NCBI GenBank assembly: GCA_039908105.1
Contig: JAMOBI010000068.1
Location: 1-15,077 of the forward strand
Source of the DNA: Magnetaquiglobus sp039908105
GTDB lineage: Bacteria; Pseudomonadota; Magnetococcia; Magnetococcales; Magnetaquicoccaceae
Direction: 5' to 3'
Length of the DNA stretch: 15,077 nt
Shown here: in pieces, positions 6,861 to 14,335 of the stretch
How the letters are laid out: the number at the start of each line of letters is the position of its first letter
Position numbering within the stretch: the first letter of the stretch is position 1
Program-made: the position numbers and the translations under genes
The notes under the pieces: model-generated
Database searches by the model: none
What the model saw: only the letters and a program-made list of their open reading frames with translations
Told to the model about the DNA's origin: nothing

Positions 6861-7144
6861 TTTACCCCATTTTCACCCCCTTTGCAAGCCCCTTTCGCGC
6901 CATTTCCCGCACCCAATTGAACAGGCCGCAAAGGCATGCCCGGCAAGGGATGGCGACTGATCGCCCGACCGGGCCGCGCGCCAGAATCGCGCACACCAAT
7001 TAACCCGGTGTGAAACGGAAAGATGGGGGAGGTATGGGGATGCTGATGATGGAGCCGGGAAAAGGAAAAGGCCAGATTGAAGACAATATTATATTAATAT
7101 GCCTATAAAATTGCCCTTTGTGGATAACTGCTCAAACTCACGCA

Positions 7145-7526
7145 TGAGGGGGGCACACGAAATTTGAGGGGGCAGCTTGGGTCTGTATATTATATATTTA
7201 TTTGATATTATTTAATAAAATAAAGCATAGAGAGACGCAGGCCGCCCCCTGACCGCCCCCTCATTTGGGCAAAACGCCCCCTCATTTGGGCAAAACGCCC
7301 CCTCAATTGGGTGGAACGCCCCCTGTATGATAAAACGAATCTCGTTCGTTGAGGGGGCATTGAGGGGGCGCCTGCGAGAAAGTAGAAAATCGTTCAATAA
7401 CAGATCATTGTAAGATCAACGAGCAGGGGGCGCCCCCTTTTCTAAAAAATAAGGGGGCGGGTCAATGGGCGGTATTTATCATTTAATATCATTGTGTTAT
7501 TTGAGAATGCCCCCTCTGCCCCCTCA
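7145..7526. repeat. Iteron array and inverted copies, putative replication origin
   Basis: CGCCCCCT recurs at 7243, 7254, 7275, 7296 and 7317. The last four are exactly 21 bp apart (two helical turns), and the 7254 and 7275 units share TCATTTGGGCAAAA after the box, while the 7296 unit diverges to TCAATTGGGTGGAA. Further copies lie at 7165 (TGAGGGGGC), 7350 and 7361 (inverted, 11 bp apart), 7453, 7509 and 7518, and a perfect palindrome AGGGGGCGCCCCCT at 7425-7438. An AT-rich tract (7183-7227) adjoins the array and could be the melting region. Regular iterons, an AT tract and a replication-protein gene nearby are the marks of an iteron origin. Confidence 0.7.
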
Positions 7527-7597
7527 ATTTTCGCGTGCCCCTGCCTTTATACAAATTGCTCTCTGTTTGGCCCTGTCAGAAAAGTTGCAAAAAAAAC

Positions 7598-7627
7598 TTG
7601 ACATCCTAATTTTAATTCATCTACCTT
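7598..7627 (+). promoter_or_regulatory. Promoter candidate for the MerR-like gene
   Basis: A perfect TTGACA (7598-7603) and a weak TACCTT (7622-7627) are 18 bp apart, in an A/T-rich stretch 42 bp upstream of the gene start. It could drive the long plus-strand run of replication and terminase genes. Confidence 0.45.
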
Positions 7628-7668
7628 TGAATACATTGTTCTATCCTTAAATAAGCTTTCAGGGGATC

Positions 7669-8364
7669 ATGATGAACGAGAAACAGCCATATCCAAAAAT
7701 TCCGGATGTTTCGTTGACGCATGGTCAAGCTGTTTTTGTTTTATGGAGATGGCTGGTTGGTGATACTGCTAACCAAAATCCTCCAGAGTGGTTCAAAGCG
7801 TACATCAAATATTTGAGGCGTGAAGGTGTCCCATTTTATGATCATGAGCTGGGAATTGGAACGGGAGGTAATGTTATTTATTGTTATGGGCACTTAATGG
7901 AATTGGCTTTGGCAATTCAATTACGCTTTAGCGGCATTTCACATAAAGATATTGCCGGCCTTTTTATTGTTATTCGTCCGCAACTATGGCCTATTTTTAA
8001 TCAGGCATTCTCTGAAGGATCTTTTAATGTCGGAAGAGGAAAAGCAATTAAATTATCTATTAGTGAAACAAAGCAGCATGTTATTGTTGAAGGGATTGAA
8101 ACAAATACACATTACGGAACAAAAGAAGTATGGATTGCCGGGATATTTCTTGACCTTGGTTTGTATTATGCAAACGGACAACTGTTTCACAAAACAAACA
8201 GTAATGACGAATTGATTGTAATGGGGCCATTGGAATTAATTGAGCGCTTGCCGCACTTTAGTGCGTGGGAAGATTATCTCGGCATAATTAATATCTCTCG
8301 AATTGCTGACCGAATTGCATATTTGGCGCTCAATGCTCCAGAAATTAAAAGAGGAAGAAGCTAA
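7669..8364 (+). CDS. Putative DNA-binding protein, MerR-like winged helix
   Basis: 231 residues; two ATGs stand in tandem (7669 and 7672) and the AGGGG at 7661-7665 suits the second slightly better. Residues about 42-115 have a pattern reminiscent of MerR-like winged helices: YIKYLRREGVPF, a glycine-rich turn GIGTGGNVIYCYGHLMELALAIQLRF and SGISHKDIAGLF. The rest is not recognised. The gene is clearly AT-richer than its neighbours, with codons such as ATT, AAT and TTA, suggesting a different origin or an early-expressed regulator. It lies between the iterons and the primase-helicase gene, so it may bind the iterons as an initiator or control copy number; this rests on position only. The gap to the next start is 38 bp. 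Confidence 0.55.
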   Translation: MMNEKQPYPKIPDVSLTHGQAVFVLWRWLVGDTANQNPPEWFKAYIKYLRREGVPFYDHELGIGTGGNVIYCYGHLMELALAIQLRFSGISHKDIAGLFIVIRPQLWPIFNQAFSEGSFNVGRGKAIKLSISETKQHVIVEGIETNTHYGTKEVWIAGIFLDLGLYYANGQLFHKTNSNDELIVMGPLELIERLPHFSAWEDYLGIINISRIADRIAYLALNAPEIKRGRS

Positions 8365-8402
8365 ATTTTTTTGTCCATTAAAAGACATTGGGATACCCTC
8401 AT

Positions 8403-11015
8403 ATGAACGCTTCTCAACTATCCGCCGCCACCGACCTTCACCAACTGGCCAGCCACCTTGGTTGCCGCCGCCCTGGAAACACGGGCAACTATTTTGCCCC
8501 ATGGCGCAAGGAAAAGGAGCCATCCCTTTCCATTTTCCAGGCTAACGACGGCAGGCAAAGATGGAAGGACCACGGTTCTGATGATGGGGGTGACGCCATC
8601 GATTTAGTGCTCAAGATCAAAGGGGGGGATAAATCTGATGCCATGCGCTTTTTGCATGACTTCCAGGGGATCCCGGTTGACCAGCCGAACCGTGGAGCGG
8701 TGATCCCTCAACCTTCGGACAGCCCTGAACAACGATTGTGGCGTAAAGCTCAAAGCTCTCCGAGCCTCGCCAAAGCTGCTGATTACCTGACCAAGGTTCG
8801 CGGTCTGCCAGAGGACGTGGTGAAGCGGTGGCAAGGAAGGGCGTTCGGATTCTCCGATTGGGCTCCATCTCCGGACAGAGGCGATCCATCCGCATATGGA
8901 CCGGCCATCGTTTTCCCGGTCACGGACGAGAACGGCAAGCTGATCGGGTTGAACCAACGCTATCTGGAGGATGGCCACCAACCCAAAATGCGGGCCACTG
9001 GTGAGGCATCGGGCGGAATGTTCGTGCCCGGGCCAGATGTCAGACGCGCCGAAGTGATATGGCTGGTGGAATCCCCAATCGATGCCCTGACCCTGACCGC
9101 CGCCGGTTGCCCGGCGGTGGCGTTTTTGTCTGCGTCCGGGGCGAATCTGTTTCCCTTTTCCTGGCTCACGGATCGGCGACGACTGATGATCCTGGGCGAC
9201 CAAGACGAAGCCGGAAACAAGGCATCCGCCATCCTCTACCACCGCGCTTTGTCGGCAGGGATAACCGCACAAATCGTCGCTTGGAACTCCCCGCACAAAG
9301 ATCCCAACGATGCTCTAAAATCCGGCATGCGCCTTGAGGAAATCCGGGAGCTGGCGCAAAAGGCCGATACCCGCATGTTCCCCGCCGGGGCGCCATGGAT
9401 TCCGGAAGCCGAATTCAAACGCCTTTTCTTGTACATCTGTGGCTTGGATACGATTGATCTCGTGCGCCAGAGTAACGAAGACGGGTCATCTGAACGTGTA
9501 TTGGAACCGGTAGCGGGTTTCCGGATATTTCGTGTCGATCCCATCACCGTGCATGATTCGGCCACAGCCTTGGGAGGCTCTGCCGGCGAATATTCCGGGC
9601 GCAAACTCCTGGTCATCTATCGCCGCCCTGATTTTCCCTTCTTGCTGCGAAAGGTAATCGATGCAACGGAAGCGGGGAAGTCAACTCTATGGGTAGAGTG
9701 CGGCCAGCTTCACAAATTCCCTATGCTCTCCCGCATGATCCAGACCTTGAGCCGTGACCAACGCTACAAACATGAAACGATTGGGGTCTATGGATTGGTA
9801 AGAGTGGGTGGGACCGTCCAATTGGTTGATTCATCCAATGGATATTTAAGCGAAAAAGAGTGTCCATACCACAATTACCGTTTCCCGAATGCCACGCCGG
9901 AAACCGCCAAGCCAATCCTGGAAAAGTTGAACGGGGTTCTCAAGGACGGGCTTGGCGTGATCTGGTTTGCATGGTTTGCGGGCAGTCTCATGAAGGTTTT
10001 TTTGGGCTTCTGGCCACACTTGGCGGTATCGGGTCATGCCGGGAGCGGCAAGACGCTGATTGCCAAGCGGGTGATGTGCGCCTTGACCGGGTTTCTGTCG
10101 AGGGAACCCACCGAATTGCAGACCCCTTACCGACGGATGAAAACAGTTTCTAACCATCTGTTGCCGGTCGTGTTCGATGAAATCAGCCGGGCCGCACCAC
10201 GCGATCTTGAAGCATTCGTGGATCTGCTCAATAGCGGCTATCGTCACGAGCAGCGCGCGCACGGCCAGGAGGGAAGTTATCTTGTCGCCGCTCCGGTCTG
10301 TCTGGTTGGACAGGACGTCCCGATTCAAGATGCCGCGATCAATTCCAAGCTGATTCAGTTCGATATCGATGGCATCAAGGTTGAGGGCGGCCTGTTCATC
10401 CCATCCGGACCATTCCCCATGCGGGAGTGGGCGGAATGGCTCATGGACCGATGGGACCGCCCCAAGGCCGAGGCAAGACTGCGGCAAATCCGGGATGCCC
10501 TGCTTCCCCATATGAATGCGGCCCCAGGAGATACCAACACGGGCCGTTTCCTGGAAAATTATGCCGCCTTGCAGTTTGCCATGGAGGAGTTGTGCGCGTT
10601 CGCTGGATACGAGAACGAGGAGGCGTTTCGGACCCTGCCGAAATTGATGAATGCCCATCTGGCAGATTCAGAAATCACCCGCCGCGAATCCGTGGCGATT
10701 CTGGACCGGTTGGCCAGGGATATCGACCTTGCCAGAAAGGATGATCGCCCGCCGTTCAAAGTCGAACGCGGCCAACTGATCATCTCTCCCAAAGTCATTT
10801 TGGATTTCCTGGATAAGAACGGTCGCGTCTTCCCGGTCAAAACCTCAAAACGTCTGGTCTCCCATCTGAATCACGATGGCTTTTTGGTGAGGCGGAACGC
10901 TTCTCTTCGTGTCGATGGCCAGAAAGGCCGATATGCCGTCTTGAGCCTGGCCAAGATGGAAGAAGCTGGAATCGATTGGCCAACCTTGGATGGTCTCGAA
11001 GGGGCAAATTTATGA
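8403..11015 (+). CDS. TOPRIM primase-helicase replication protein
   Basis: 870 residues from the ATG at 8403; a TTG 15 bp earlier is possible and ribosome-site evidence is weak for both. Residues 15-85 resemble the CHC2 primase finger (APWRKEKEPSLSI...GGDAIDLV) but lack the zinc cysteines. Residues about 165-310 are a TOPRIM domain with Glu223 (VESPIDAL) and Asp266/Asp268 (GDQDEAG). Residues about 500-660 form an AAA+ type helicase with Walker A SGHAGSGKT (Lys550) and Walker B VVFDE (Asp592, Glu593). The last 150 residues look like a winged-helix end. Such proteins combine priming and unwinding, as the P4 alpha protein does with a different primase fold, and would replicate the excised element from the adjacent iteron region. 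The stop overlaps the next start (ATGA). Confidence 0.88.
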   Translation: MNASQLSAATDLHQLASHLGCRRPGNTGNYFAPWRKEKEPSLSIFQANDGRQRWKDHGSDDGGDAIDLVLKIKGGDKSDAMRFLHDFQGIPVDQPNRGAVIPQPSDSPEQRLWRKAQSSPSLAKAADYLTKVRGLPEDVVKRWQGRAFGFSDWAPSPDRGDPSAYGPAIVFPVTDENGKLIGLNQRYLEDGHQPKMRATGEASGGMFVPGPDVRRAEVIWLVESPIDALTLTAAGCPAVAFLSASGANLFPFSWLTDRRRLMILGDQDEAGNKASAILYHRALSAGITAQIVAWNSPHKDPNDALKSGMRLEEIRELAQKADTRMFPAGAPWIPEAEFKRLFLYICGLDTIDLVRQSNEDGSSERVLEPVAGFRIFRVDPITVHDSATALGGSAGEYSGRKLLVIYRRPDFPFLLRKVIDATEAGKSTLWVECGQLHKFPMLSRMIQTLSRDQRYKHETIGVYGLVRVGGTVQLVDSSNGYLSEKECPYHNYRFPNATPETAKPILEKLNGVLKDGLGVIWFAWFAGSLMKVFLGFWPHLAVSGHAGSGKTLIAKRVMCALTGFLSREPTELQTPYRRMKTVSNHLLPVVFDEISRAAPRDLEAFVDLLNSGYRHEQRAHGQEGSYLVAAPVCLVGQDVPIQDAAINSKLIQFDIDGIKVEGGLFIPSGPFPMREWAEWLMDRWDRPKAEARLRQIRDALLPHMNAAPGDTNTGRFLENYAALQFAMEELCAFAGYENEEAFRTLPKLMNAHLADSEITRRESVAILDRLARDIDLARKDDRPPFKVERGQLIISPKVILDFLDKNGRVFPVKTSKRLVSHLNHDGFLVRRNASLRVDGQKGRYAVLSLAKMEEAGIDWPTLDGLEGANL

Positions 11016-11410
11016 GGCACCGTGCGCCGCCACCCGACTTGACCAGCCCGACACGGGTTCCACCAGTCGCCCCCACGCGCCCGACACGGGTTCCACCAGT
11101 CGCCCCCACACTCCCCTTGCAGGCCGTTCATGTTGGCCTGGATCGCTTTCGGCGGATGCATGGCAAACAACTGGCCGCCCTGGGCTGGAATCGGGATTCC
11201 CTTTTCCTGGGCATGAGGCCGGAGGAGGAACAACACGTCGCCGATCTGCATGGCATGGCCGTGATCCTGGCTTATGGCGCGGAGTTGCTGCATGCCGACC
11301 ATGAGCATTTGGTGTTTGCGCACCGTGGCGAGCGTCTTGGATGGTTCCGTGGCGGATACTGGTTGGCCGGCCCGGCCTTGGATGAACGGACGAAGCGGAC
11401 GGAGGCGTAA
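11012..11410 (+). CDS. Small hypothetical protein with an 11-residue repeat
   Basis: 132 residues, starting at an ATGA overlap with the primase-helicase stop, which suggests translational coupling. The N-terminal 35 residues are Pro/Arg/Thr-rich and hold two copies of PTRVPPVAPT, encoded by a near-perfect 33-bp tandem repeat. The C-terminal 95 residues look globular (LGWNRDSLFLGMRPEEEQHV, GYWLAGPALDE). I do not recognise a family. Position in the operon, just before the terminase-like genes, suggests a role in replication or packaging, but nothing in the sequence proves it. Confidence 0.65.
   Translation: MRHRAPPPDLTSPTRVPPVAPTRPTRVPPVAPTLPLQAVHVGLDRFRRMHGKQLAALGWNRDSLFLGMRPEEEQHVADLHGMAVILAYGAELLHADHEHLVFAHRGERLGWFRGGYWLAGPALDERTKRTEA
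11047..11109 (+). repeat. 33-bp tandem repeat, two copies
   Basis: A 30-bp unit beginning CCCGACACGGGTTCCACC occurs identically at 11047-11076 and 11080-11109, a 33-bp period. It is in frame within the small ORF and encodes the repeated PTRVPPVAPT. It is probably a recent duplication of a linker. Confidence 0.9.
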
Positions 11411-11413
11411 AAC

Positions 11414-11899
11414 ATGGCTCGCCCCTGCACGGTATGCATCCACAAACGGCGCAATGAGATTGACAAATTTTTGCTTGCCGGAGAGACATTCTGCGCTTTG
11501 TCGCGCCAATATGCCCTTTCCAAGGATGCCCTGCGCCGCCACCAGACCGCCCACATTCCCCAGGCCATGGCCAAAAGCCAGGAGGCCGCCGAGGCGGCGC
11601 ATGGGGATGACCTTCTGTCCAAGCTGCGGAATCTTGAAGAGCAGGCCGCACGCATCGCCCGCAAAGCAGAAGAGAATCGAAATTACGCGGCGGCCCTGTC
11701 CGGGGTGCGGGAGCTGGTGCGCATCATCGAATTGTTGGCCAAGCTGCGCGGCGAGCTGAACGAGTCCACCGCGATCAACTTGTTCATATCCACTGAATGG
11801 GTGAGCGTTCAAGCGGTGATTGTTCAGGCCCTGGAACCCTTTCCCGAGGCGCGCCAATCCGTGGTGAAGGCGTTGGAGGGAGTTCGGAATCATGGATGA
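11414..11899 (+). CDS. Zn-finger/HTH protein, putative small terminase-like subunit
   Basis: 161 residues with GGAGG 8 bp before the ATG. The first 50 residues carry a potential zinc site, Cys5-x2-Cys8 and His43-x3-His47, around a helix-turn-helix-like stretch (TFCALSRQYALSKDALRRHQ). Residues 55-115 are a long charged alpha-helix (likely coiled coil), and the C-terminus is also helical. A DNA-binding head followed by an oligomerising helix, two short genes upstream of the large terminase, is the usual place and plan of a small terminase subunit that recognises the packaging site. Without a search this remains a positional call. The reading frame overlaps the next gene by 8 bp. Confidence 0.6.
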   Translation: MARPCTVCIHKRRNEIDKFLLAGETFCALSRQYALSKDALRRHQTAHIPQAMAKSQEAAEAAHGDDLLSKLRNLEEQAARIARKAEENRNYAAALSGVRELVRIIELLAKLRGELNESTAINLFISTEWVSVQAVIVQALEPFPEARQSVVKALEGVRNHG

Positions 11900-12152
11900 A
11901 TCGCGCCAGCCTGTCCAGATCCATCGTGCCTTGACCGAAGAGGAGGCCGACCGCGCGCGCCACGATGATTGCCCCCACTATCTGGACTGCCTGGGTCAGG
12001 GGTTGGGCTATTGGATCTGCGATCCACGGTGCGGCCACTACATCGCACCCTCGCACCGCACCCCCAAAGCGCCGACCATCGCCGATATGGGTGGAATCGC
12101 ATCCCTCCTGATTGCCCTATTTCCCGGCTTCAACGTCAACGCGTCAGAGTAA
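11892..12152 (+). CDS. Small four-cysteine protein, putative zinc-binding
   Basis: 86 residues; the start overlaps the previous gene by 8 bp and has GGAGGGAG about 9 bp upstream. Residues 27-47 have a Cys27-x5-Cys33-x9-Cys43-x3-Cys47 arrangement (DDCPHYLDCLGQG, YWICDPRCGHY) that could bind one zinc ion. The remainder has a short hydrophobic C-terminal stretch (GGIASLLIALFPGF). No family is recognised. Its place between the putative small and large terminase genes suggests an accessory role in packaging. Confidence 0.65.
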   Translation: MDESRQPVQIHRALTEEEADRARHDDCPHYLDCLGQGLGYWICDPRCGHYIAPSHRTPKAPTIADMGGIASLLIALFPGFNVNASE

Positions 12153-12161
12153 GGGACGAAC

Positions 12162-12923
12162 ATGGCAACCCCTGAAGAACTGGCCGACAATCTGATCTAC
12201 GCCCTGGATCCGGCGCGGTTTGCCATCTCCTGTCTGGGCTTCAACCCGGATGATTGGCAAATCCAGGCGATGCGCTCCCCGGCCAAGCGCATCCTGTTGA
12301 ACTGCTGTCGCCAGTCCGGGAAGTCCACCACCACGGCCATCATCGCCCTGCATACGGCGGTATTCAAACCCGGCTCCCTGGTGTTACTGGTCTCGCCATC
12401 ACTGCGCCAATCCCGTGAGCTGTTCGTGAAGGTGACCAACTTCTTGAAGGCGTTGCATCAGAGGCCGGATCTGGACGAGGACAACAAGTTGAGCATCACC
12501 CTGGCCAACCGCTCCCGCGTGGTCTCGCTCCCCTCCTCCCCCGAGACGATCCGGGGGTTTTCCGCCGTGGATCTGCTGATCGAGGATGAGGCAAGTTTTT
12601 GCAAGGATGACCTTTACCGCTCCATCCGCCCCATGCTGGCGGTCTCGGATGGCCGGCTGATTCTGATGTCCACGCCGTTCGGCAAGATTGGACACTTCTT
12701 CGAGGAGTGGAGCAACGGCGGGGACGAGTGGCAACGCATCCGGGTGACCGCCAACGAATGCCCAAGGATCACCCCGGAGTTCCTGGAGAAAGAACGCCTC
12801 TCCCTGGGGTCGCTCTGGTTCAATCAGGAGTACATGGGCGTTTTTGCCGAACGCATTGATTCGGTTTTCAGTTACGAGGCCGTAATGACGGCTTTATCTC
12901 CCGATGTTCAACCTTTATTCTAA
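12162..12923 (+). CDS. terL: Large terminase, ATPase domain only
   Basis: 253 residues, about half of a normal large terminase (450-550). The ATPase motor is complete: adenine-binding Gln33 (DDWQIQAM), Walker A RQSGKST (Lys54), Walker B LLIEDE (Asp142, Glu143) and coupling motif ILMSTP (170-172), ending with the usual WFNQEYMGVFAERIDSVFSY. The frame stops after DVQPLF, exactly where intact family members enter the linker to the nuclease. In phages this motor pulls DNA into the capsid. The matching nuclease domain is encoded separately at 13222, and an unrelated gene lies between. An AAGGGA-type ribosome site precedes the ATG. Confidence 0.88.
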   Translation: MATPEELADNLIYALDPARFAISCLGFNPDDWQIQAMRSPAKRILLNCCRQSGKSTTTAIIALHTAVFKPGSLVLLVSPSLRQSRELFVKVTNFLKALHQRPDLDEDNKLSITLANRSRVVSLPSSPETIRGFSAVDLLIEDEASFCKDDLYRSIRPMLAVSDGRLILMSTPFGKIGHFFEEWSNGGDEWQRIRVTANECPRITPEFLEKERLSLGSLWFNQEYMGVFAERIDSVFSYEAVMTALSPDVQPLF

Positions 12924-12941
12924 GATTGTGGAGATTAAACA

Positions 12942-13238
12942 ATGTCTTGTATTCAGTATGACGATGATATCCACTTCATTAAATATTCAACGGAATTCTT
13001 GGAAACCGGCGTTCAAGACCATGTGGTTGCATCATTCGTCACCGCAACCCCGTTTGCACCGATCCAGGTGGGGGAAATCATCACCATGCCGGGTTTACCC
13101 CAGGTGAGCGAGGGAAAGCGCTGGGAAGGTGTCAAGCTGGCGGTGGAGAAGATCGAGCATGGCATTTGGGAAACGAATGGTGTTGTCACCCAAAAGACCT
13201 TGATTTGGGGGAAGGTGATCAATGCAACCCGCCACTGA
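12942..13238 (+). CDS. Hypothetical protein between the two terminase halves
   Basis: 98 residues with its own ribosome site GTGGAG 8 bp before the ATG, and a 17-bp overlap with the next gene. The sequence looks beta-rich (VVASFVTATPFAPIQVGEII, EKIEHGIWETNGVVTQKTLI). The first 60 bp are AT-richer than the flanks. It has no intein, homing endonuclease or intron signature that I can see. It resembles small phage-encoded proteins of unknown role, but I cannot name a family. Being placed between the ATPase and nuclease genes, it could bridge the two proteins or be an insertion that split the original gene. Confidence 0.7.
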   Translation: MSCIQYDDDIHFIKYSTEFLETGVQDHVVASFVTATPFAPIQVGEIITMPGLPQVSEGKRWEGVKLAVEKIEHGIWETNGVVTQKTLIWGKVINATRH

Positions 13239-13917
13239 TAACGCCACCCCATCGGATTTCCTGATCGGCTTGGATCTGGGGCAGTCGGCGGATTATTCCG
13301 CCTTGACAGTCTTGCAACGCTTTCACGCAGAACAGCCCTCCCGCTACCACTTGCGCCACCTGGAACGGTTCCGCCTGGGCACCCCCTATCCCGACCAGGT
13401 GGAACGGGTCAAGGCGCTGATCAGCCGGGAGCCGTTGCAAGGCAAGTCTCATCTGATCGTTGATCAAACCGGGGTAGGCAAACCGGTGGTGGATATGCTC
13501 AAGCGGGAGATCCAGAGAATTCCCATCATCTCCATCCTGATTCACGGTGGCGATGCGGTGGGCGAGGAAGAGGGGCGACAATTCCGGGTGCCGAAACGGG
13601 ATCTAGTGGGGGCGCTGCAACTGCTGTTGCAAAGCAAGCGTCTTCAAGTCGCAGAAGGGCTGCAAGATGCCTCCCTGCTTGTTCAGGAGCTGCTGAACTT
13701 CAAGGTGAAGATCAACGCGGGCGGGCATGATACCTTCGAGGCTTGGCGCGAGGGGGCGCATGACGATTTGGTCTTGAGCGCTGCCATGAGCTGTTGGTAT
13801 GGGGAGCACAAACCGCACGGAAAAATTGAGTTCCTTTCCTCCGGGACAAGAGAATCCACCCGGATGTTTGCGGGATTCGGCGGCGGCACCTTTCCAAGAG
13901 ACTTCAAGGGCTACTGA
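13222..13917 (+). CDS. terL: Large terminase, nuclease domain only
   Basis: 231 residues of the RNase H-like terminase nuclease fold. The three acidic metal ligands are present: Asp18 (IGLDLGQSADYSA), Asp81 (LIVDQTGVGKPVVDML) and Asp182 (HDDLVLSAAM). The domain begins only 13 residues after the start codon, so nothing of the ATPase remains. The enzyme would cut concatemeric DNA at initiation and completion of packaging. GGGGGAAGG lies 7-15 bp upstream of the ATG and the start overlaps the preceding gene, so it is well translated in the same operon. Both halves keep intact active sites, which argues for function as two polypeptides, not for decay. Confidence 0.88.
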   Translation: MQPATDNATPSDFLIGLDLGQSADYSALTVLQRFHAEQPSRYHLRHLERFRLGTPYPDQVERVKALISREPLQGKSHLIVDQTGVGKPVVDMLKREIQRIPIISILIHGGDAVGEEEGRQFRVPKRDLVGALQLLLQSKRLQVAEGLQDASLLVQELLNFKVKINAGGHDTFEAWREGAHDDLVLSAAMSCWYGEHKPHGKIEFLSSGTRESTRMFAGFGGGTFPRDFKGY

Positions 13918-13939
13918 AAGAGCGGGGAGTATAGGGAAA

Positions 13940-14188
13940 ATGGGCGAACAGATCATCGGGGAACAGGCAAACGATATGAATAAGAATCCTGATAACTTTT
14001 TGCGTTTGGAGCAAATCATCGGAAACCAGGAAAAGGGGATTCCCGCTATGATTCCCGTTTCAAAGACGACATGGTACAAAGGGGTAAAAGAAGGCCGTTA
14101 CCCGCCCCCGGTCAAATTGAGCGAGCGTGCAAGGGGTTGGCGAACAAGCGATATTATACAATGCATCCAGATGAACAACGCAGCTTAG
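13940..14188 (+). CDS. alpA: AlpA-like regulator (excisionase-type HTH)
   Basis: 82 residues from ATG 13940; a later ATG (13976) would give 70, the usual AlpA size, and neither has a strong ribosome site. The AlpA pattern is clear: FLRLEQIIG, VSKTTWYKGVKEGRYPPPVKLSERARGWRTSDIIQCI, a MerR-like winged helix in which the strand before GWR is typical. AlpA proteins activate integrase genes and act in excision of P4-like islands. Here it closes the operon at the right end of the element, near the ACGGTA pair that also occurs at the integrase start; it is the first candidate to bind that motif. Confidence 0.85.
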   Translation: MGEQIIGEQANDMNKNPDNFLRLEQIIGNQEKGIPAMIPVSKTTWYKGVKEGRYPPPVKLSERARGWRTSDIIQCIQMNNAA

Positions 14189-14244
14189 GCAAGCCAATGC
14201 GCGACGGTTCAAGCCTCTGATATCAGCTCTGACGCCATGAAGAT

Positions 14245-14273
14245 CAACAGGCCGGGCCACTCCCGGCCTGTTG
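14245..14273 (+). terminator. Hairpin at the end of the element's operon
   Basis: A 12-bp perfect GC-rich stem (CAACAGGCCGGG/CCCGGCCTGTTG) with a 5-nt loop lies 57 bp after the AlpA-like gene. Only a weak T-run follows (GCGTTTA), so it may stop transcription or simply stabilise the mRNA end. Confidence 0.55.
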
Positions 14274-14335
14274 GCGTTTATGCCGTGTTTTGCCCTATGT
14301 TGGGATTTTGACGAAAAGGGCAGCAAAGAAATTTT

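Larger units (their letters stand above)
6803..7668. other. Gene-free control region: lox-like site, AT-rich tracts, iterons
   Basis: 866 bp without a credible gene. It holds, from left to right, the leader and lox-like palindrome of the recombinase gene (6827-6860), a short C-rich stretch, AT-rich tracts (about 7085-7110, 7183-7227, 7467-7500), the GCCCCCTCA iteron region (7145-7526) and a promoter for the next gene (7598-7627). A 61-codon minus-strand frame crossing the iterons is produced by the 21-bp period and is not called a gene. Confidence 0.7.

Noticed and set aside
7212..7397. A minus-strand 61-codon frame with repeated GAFCPNE heptapeptide
   Set aside because: The heptapeptide is a result of the 21-bp iteron period being divisible by three; the repeats continue outside the frame and in both orientations.
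7145..7526. Possible CRISPR array
   Set aside because: Repeat units are short, with 21-bp period and conserved 'spacers', and inverted copies occur; there are no cas genes.
10871..11893. A 340-codon minus-strand frame
   Set aside because: It is antisense to three packed plus-strand genes with proper ribosome sites; it is a shadow frame.
12900..13240. Split intein or intron dividing the terminase
   Set aside because: The ATPase half ends without an intein N-terminal block, the nuclease half starts at its own ATG with no intein C-terminal motif, and the interval holds an ordinary translated-looking ORF.
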